The notes beneath the pieces are model-generated. The model was not told where the DNA came from. It saw only the letters and a list, made by a program, of their open reading frames with translations, and did no database searches. Positions 61,539 through 64,000 of a stretch of DNA of 64,000 nucleotides are shown here, one piece after another (the stretch's first letter is position 1; each line of letters starts with the position of its first letter). Made by a program: the position numbers and the translations under genes. Source of the DNA: Saccharothrix sp. S26. Lineage in GTDB: Bacteria > Actinomycetota > Actinomycetes > Mycobacteriales > Pseudonocardiaceae. The DNA is taken from assembly GCF_021390395.1 (NCBI RefSeq), contig NZ_JAJUWT010000015.1, forward strand, positions 186,001 through 250,000, written 5' to 3'.

Positions 61539-63177
61539 CCGAGTCGCTCATCGGGATCGTCACGCCCTTGGCCGCGGCCACGTCGACCGCCCGCTGGTAC
61601 CCGGCGTCCACGTGCCGGATCACGCCCATGGCCGGGTCGTTGGTCAACACCCGTTCGATCTTCCGCGCGGCCAGCGGCGTGCCGTCGGCGACGGTCACCT
61701 GACCGGCGTGGATGGACCGGCCGATGCCGACGCCGCCGCCGTGGTGCAGCGACACCCAGGTCGCGCCCGAGGCGGTGTTGACCAGGGCGTTGAGCAGCGG
61801 CCAGTCGGCGATGGCGTCCGAGCCGTCGGCCATCGCCTCGGTCTCGCGGTACGGCGAGGCGACCGAGCCGCAGTCGAGGTGGTCGCGGCCGATGACGATG
61901 GGCGCGGACAGCTCGCCCGAGGCCACCATCTCGTTGAACTTCAAGCCCGCGAGGTGGCGCTCGCCGTAGCCGAGCCAGCAGATCCGGGCCGGCAGGCCCT
62001 GGAACTCGACGCGCTCACCGGCCATCCTGATCCAGCGGGCGAGCCGCTCGTTGTCCGGGAACAGCTCCAGGATCGCCCGGTCGGTCCTGGCGATGTCGGC
62101 CGGGTCGCCGGACAGCGCGGCCCAGCGGAACGGGCCCTTGCCCTCGCAGAACAGCGGCCGGATGTAGGCGGGCACGAAACCGGGGAAGTCGAACGCCCGC
62201 TCGCAGCCACCCGCCTTGGCCTCGCCGCGGATGGAGTTGCCGTAGTCGAACACCTCCGCGCCGCGGTCCAGGAAGCCCACCATCGCCTCGACGTGGTCGG
62301 CCATCGACTCGCGGGCGCGGTCGGTGAACTCGTCGGGCTTCTTGGCCGCGTAGTCGGGCCAGTCCTCGACCGCCACGCCCTTCGGGCAGTACGCCAGCGG
62401 GTCGTGCGCGGAGGTCTGGTCGGTGACGATGTCCACCGGAACGTCCCGGCGCAGCAGTTCGGGCAGCACCTCGGCGGCGTTGCCGATCAGGCCGACCGAC
62501 AGCGCCCGCCCCTCGGACTTCGCGGCCAGCACGCGGGCGATCGCGTCGTCGATGTCGTCGGCGATCTCGTCCAGGTAGCGGGTCTCCACGCGGCGGCGAG
62601 CGCGCTGCGGGTCGACCTCGACGCAAAGCGCGACGCCCTCGTTCATGGTGACCGCAAGCGGTTGCGCGCCGCCCATGCCGCCCAGGCCCGCGGTGACGGT
62701 GAGCGTGCCGCGCAGGGTGCCGTTGAACCGCTTGTCGGCCACGGCGGCGAACGTCTCGTAGGTGCCCTGGAGGATGCCCTGGGTGCCGATGTAGATCCAC
62801 GAACCGGCCGTCATCTGGCCGTACATGGTCAGGCCCTCGGCCTCCAACCGGCGGAACTCGGGCCAGTTCGCCCAGTCCGGCACGAGGTTGGAGTTGGCGA
62901 TGAGCACGCGCGGTGCCCACTCGTGCGTGCGCAGGACGCCGACCGGGCGGCCCGACTGCACCAGCAGCGTCTCGTCGTCGGCCAACCGCTCCAGCTCGCG
63001 GCTGATGGCGTGGAAGCTCGGCCAGTCGCGGGCGGCCTTGCCGGTGCCGCCGTAGACCACCAGGTCCTCGGGGCGCTCGGCCACCTCGGGGTCGAGGTTG
63101 TTGTGGAACATCCGCAACGCGGCCTCGGTCGACCAGCTGCGGGCGGTCAGTTCGGTTCCTCGGGCGGCACGCACCAT
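61531..63177 (-). CDS. hutU: Urocanate hydratase
   Basis: A 548-residue enzyme of standard length. NAD-binding segments such as [18 protein letters not shown] and [15 protein letters not shown], and [17 protein letters not shown] near the C-terminus, are typical. It hydrates urocanate to imidazolone propionate, using bound NAD as an electrophile. Its ATG overlaps the hutH stop (TGATG) and its stop overlaps the amidohydrolase start by 8 bases, so it is in the middle of a tightly coupled operon. GTG 63180 is an alternative start. Confidence 0.95.
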   Translation of the reverse strand: MVRAARGTELTARSWSTEAALRMFHNNLDPEVAERPEDLVVYGGTGKAARDWPSFHAISRELERLADDETLLVQSGRPVGVLRTHEWAPRVLIANSNLVPDWANWPEFRRLEAEGLTMYGQMTAGSWIYIGTQGILQGTYETFAAVADKRFNGTLRGTLTVTAGLGGMGGAQPLAVTMNEGVALCVEVDPQRARRRVETRYLDEIADDIDDAIARVLAAKSEGRALSVGLIGNAAEVLPELLRRDVPVDIVTDQTSAHDPLAYCPKGVAVEDWPDYAAKKPDEFTDRARESMADHVEAMVGFLDRGAEVFDYGNSIRGEAKAGGCERAFDFPGFVPAYIRPLFCEGKGPFRWAALSGDPADIARTDRAILELFPDNERLARWIRMAGERVEFQGLPARICWLGYGERHLAGLKFNEMVASGELSAPIVIGRDHLDCGSVASPYRETEAMADGSDAIADWPLLNALVNTASGATWVSLHHGGGVGIGRSIHAGQVTVADGTPLAARKIERVLTNDPAMGVIRHVDAGYQRAVDVAAAKGVTIPMSDSDD

Positions 63178-64000
63178 CACAGTGCTCCCTTCCGGATCAG
63201 GTCTTCGGCGGCGGCGATCTCGGGCGCGAGGTGGCGGTCCGGGCCGGGACCGGGCACGTGCTCGCGCAGCTTCGCGACGGCCGCCGCGGTGGCGGGGGCG
63301 GGGTTGAGCGGTGTGCGCAGGTCCAGGGCGCGGGCGGCGGTCAGGAGCTCGATCGCGAGCACCCGGCGCAGCCCGTCCACGGCCTGGCGGAGCTTGCGCG
63401 CGGCGGACCAGCCCATCGAGACGTGGTCCTCCTGCATGGCGCTGCTCGGGATCGAGTCCACCGACGCGGGCACGGCCAGCCGCTTGAGCTCGCTGACGAT
63501 CGCGGCCTGCGTGTACTGGGCGATCATGTGGCCGGAGTCGACGCCCGGGTCGTGCGCCAGGAACGGCGGCAGGCCGTGCGACCGGTTCACGTCCAGCATC
63601 CGGTCGGTGCGGCGCTCGGCGATGCTCGCCACGTCCGCGGTCGGGATGGCGAGGAAGTCCAGCACGTAGGCGATCGGAGCGCCGTGGAAGTTGCCGTTGG
63701 ACTCGACCCGGCCGTCGGCCAGCACCACGGGGTTGTCGATGGACGACGCCAGCTCGCGGTCGGCGACGGTCGCGGCGTAGGCGACGGTGTCCCGAGCGGC
63801 GCCGTGGACCTGCGGCGAGCAGCGCAGCGAGTAGGCGTCCTGCACGCGGGTGCAGTCCGGGCCGCGGTGGCTGTCCATGATCTCGGAGCCGCGCAGGATC
63901 TCCGCCATGCGCCGCGCGGACCGCGCCTGACCGGGGTGCGGGCGCAGCGCCTGGAGGTCGGCGGCGAACACCCGGTCCGTGCCCAGGAGCGCTTCCACGC
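63177..64000 (-). CDS. hutH: Histidine ammonia-lyase, C-terminal part (5' end outside window)
   Basis: About 274 residues of the C-terminal half of a HAL/PAL-family lyase. Visible motifs are [40 protein letters not shown] and [15 protein letters not shown]. The Ala-Ser-Gly triplet that forms the MIO cofactor lies in the missing half. The enzyme deaminates histidine to urocanate, the first step of the hut pathway. It is the most upstream hut gene visible; the operon promoter lies beyond the window. Confidence 0.94.
   Translation of the reverse strand, partial: VEALLGTDRVFAADLQALRPHPGQARSARRMAEILRGSEIMDSHRGPDCTRVQDAYSLRCSPQVHGAARDTVAYAATVADRELASSIDNPVVLADGRVESNGNFHGAPIAYVLDFLAIPTADVASIAERRTDRMLDVNRSHGLPPFLAHDPGVDSGHMIAQYTQAAIVSELKRLAVPASVDSIPSSAMQEDHVSMGWSAARKLRQAVDGLRRVLAIELLTAARALDLRTPLNPAPATAAAVAKLREHVPGPGPDRHLAPEIAAAEDLIRKGAL

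Overview
The window is very GC-rich, gene-dense DNA with GTG/ATG/TTG starts and many 1-8 nt gene overlaps, typical of a high-GC actinomycete. The fused 2-oxoglutarate decarboxylase/dehydrogenase (kgd), an XRE-DUF397 pair, a subtilisin-inhibitor-like protein, a DasR-type site before a chitinase, a tuberculostearate-type gene pair (tmsA-tmsB) and an actinobacterial cysteine leader peptide before metY all fit. The intergenic repeat style suggests Pseudonocardiaceae (Saccharothrix/Actinosynnema/Lentzea relatives); that placement is inference. I see no tRNA, rRNA, CRISPR, prophage or insertion sequence.

Layout. 0-4.3 kb: imine-reductase-like enzyme, a PAS-GGDEF-EAL protein with degenerate motifs and a TTA codon, a membrane-anchored trypsin-like protease. 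4.3-7 kb: tmsA-tmsB (10-methyl fatty acids). 7-15.9 kb: AidB-like acyl-CoA dehydrogenase plus enoyl-CoA hydratase; then a leucine/isovalerate-type operon (carboxyltransferase, biotin carboxylase, acyl-CoA dehydrogenase) and a TetR gene that share a GTTARC-N4-GTTWAC operator, with a secreted SGNH esterase between them. 16-19.7 kb: a large fusion of phospholipase A2, acyltransferase-like membrane domain and DUF4383, facing a paralogous acyltransferase that overlaps it tail to tail, coupled to a secreted alpha/beta hydrolase. 19.7-24 kb: NarL-type two-component system, small hypothetical protein, GH18 chitinase. 24-26.5 kb: metY-metX behind a cysteine leader peptide. 26.5-33 kb: oxidoreductase, MFS transporter, protease inhibitor, ABC1-family kinase, a membrane protein/HTH/glutathione peroxidase operon. 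33-36.4 kb: glycine riboswitch, gcvH, sdaA and divergent ald. 36.7-43.2 kb: two small actinobacterial proteins, a two-gene ABC exporter and a one-polypeptide heterodimer-type ABC exporter. 43.6-46.8 kb: TetR/FAD-monooxygenase and ArsR/AHSA1 modules. 47-51.7 kb: kgd and a small companion protein, methyltransferase. 51.7-56 kb: PIN toxin-antitoxin pair, aldo/keto reductase, HxlR/SDR, LysR. 56-64 kb: DapA-like protein and a histidine-utilisation operon (hutH partial, hutU, amidohydrolase, hutF, [XRE-DUF397], hutI).

Three of the convergent gene junctions are filled by one family of modular inverted repeats built from the unit GAGAGTCCTACGTTC and the core CCCCGAGTTCAACG; a fourth, degenerate cluster sits before the phospholipase fusion. 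Other convergent junctions either carry a simple GC-rich hairpin or have overlapping gene ends. This repeat family, the phospholipase-acyltransferase fusion and the regulator pair inserted in the hut operon are the least conventional parts of the window.
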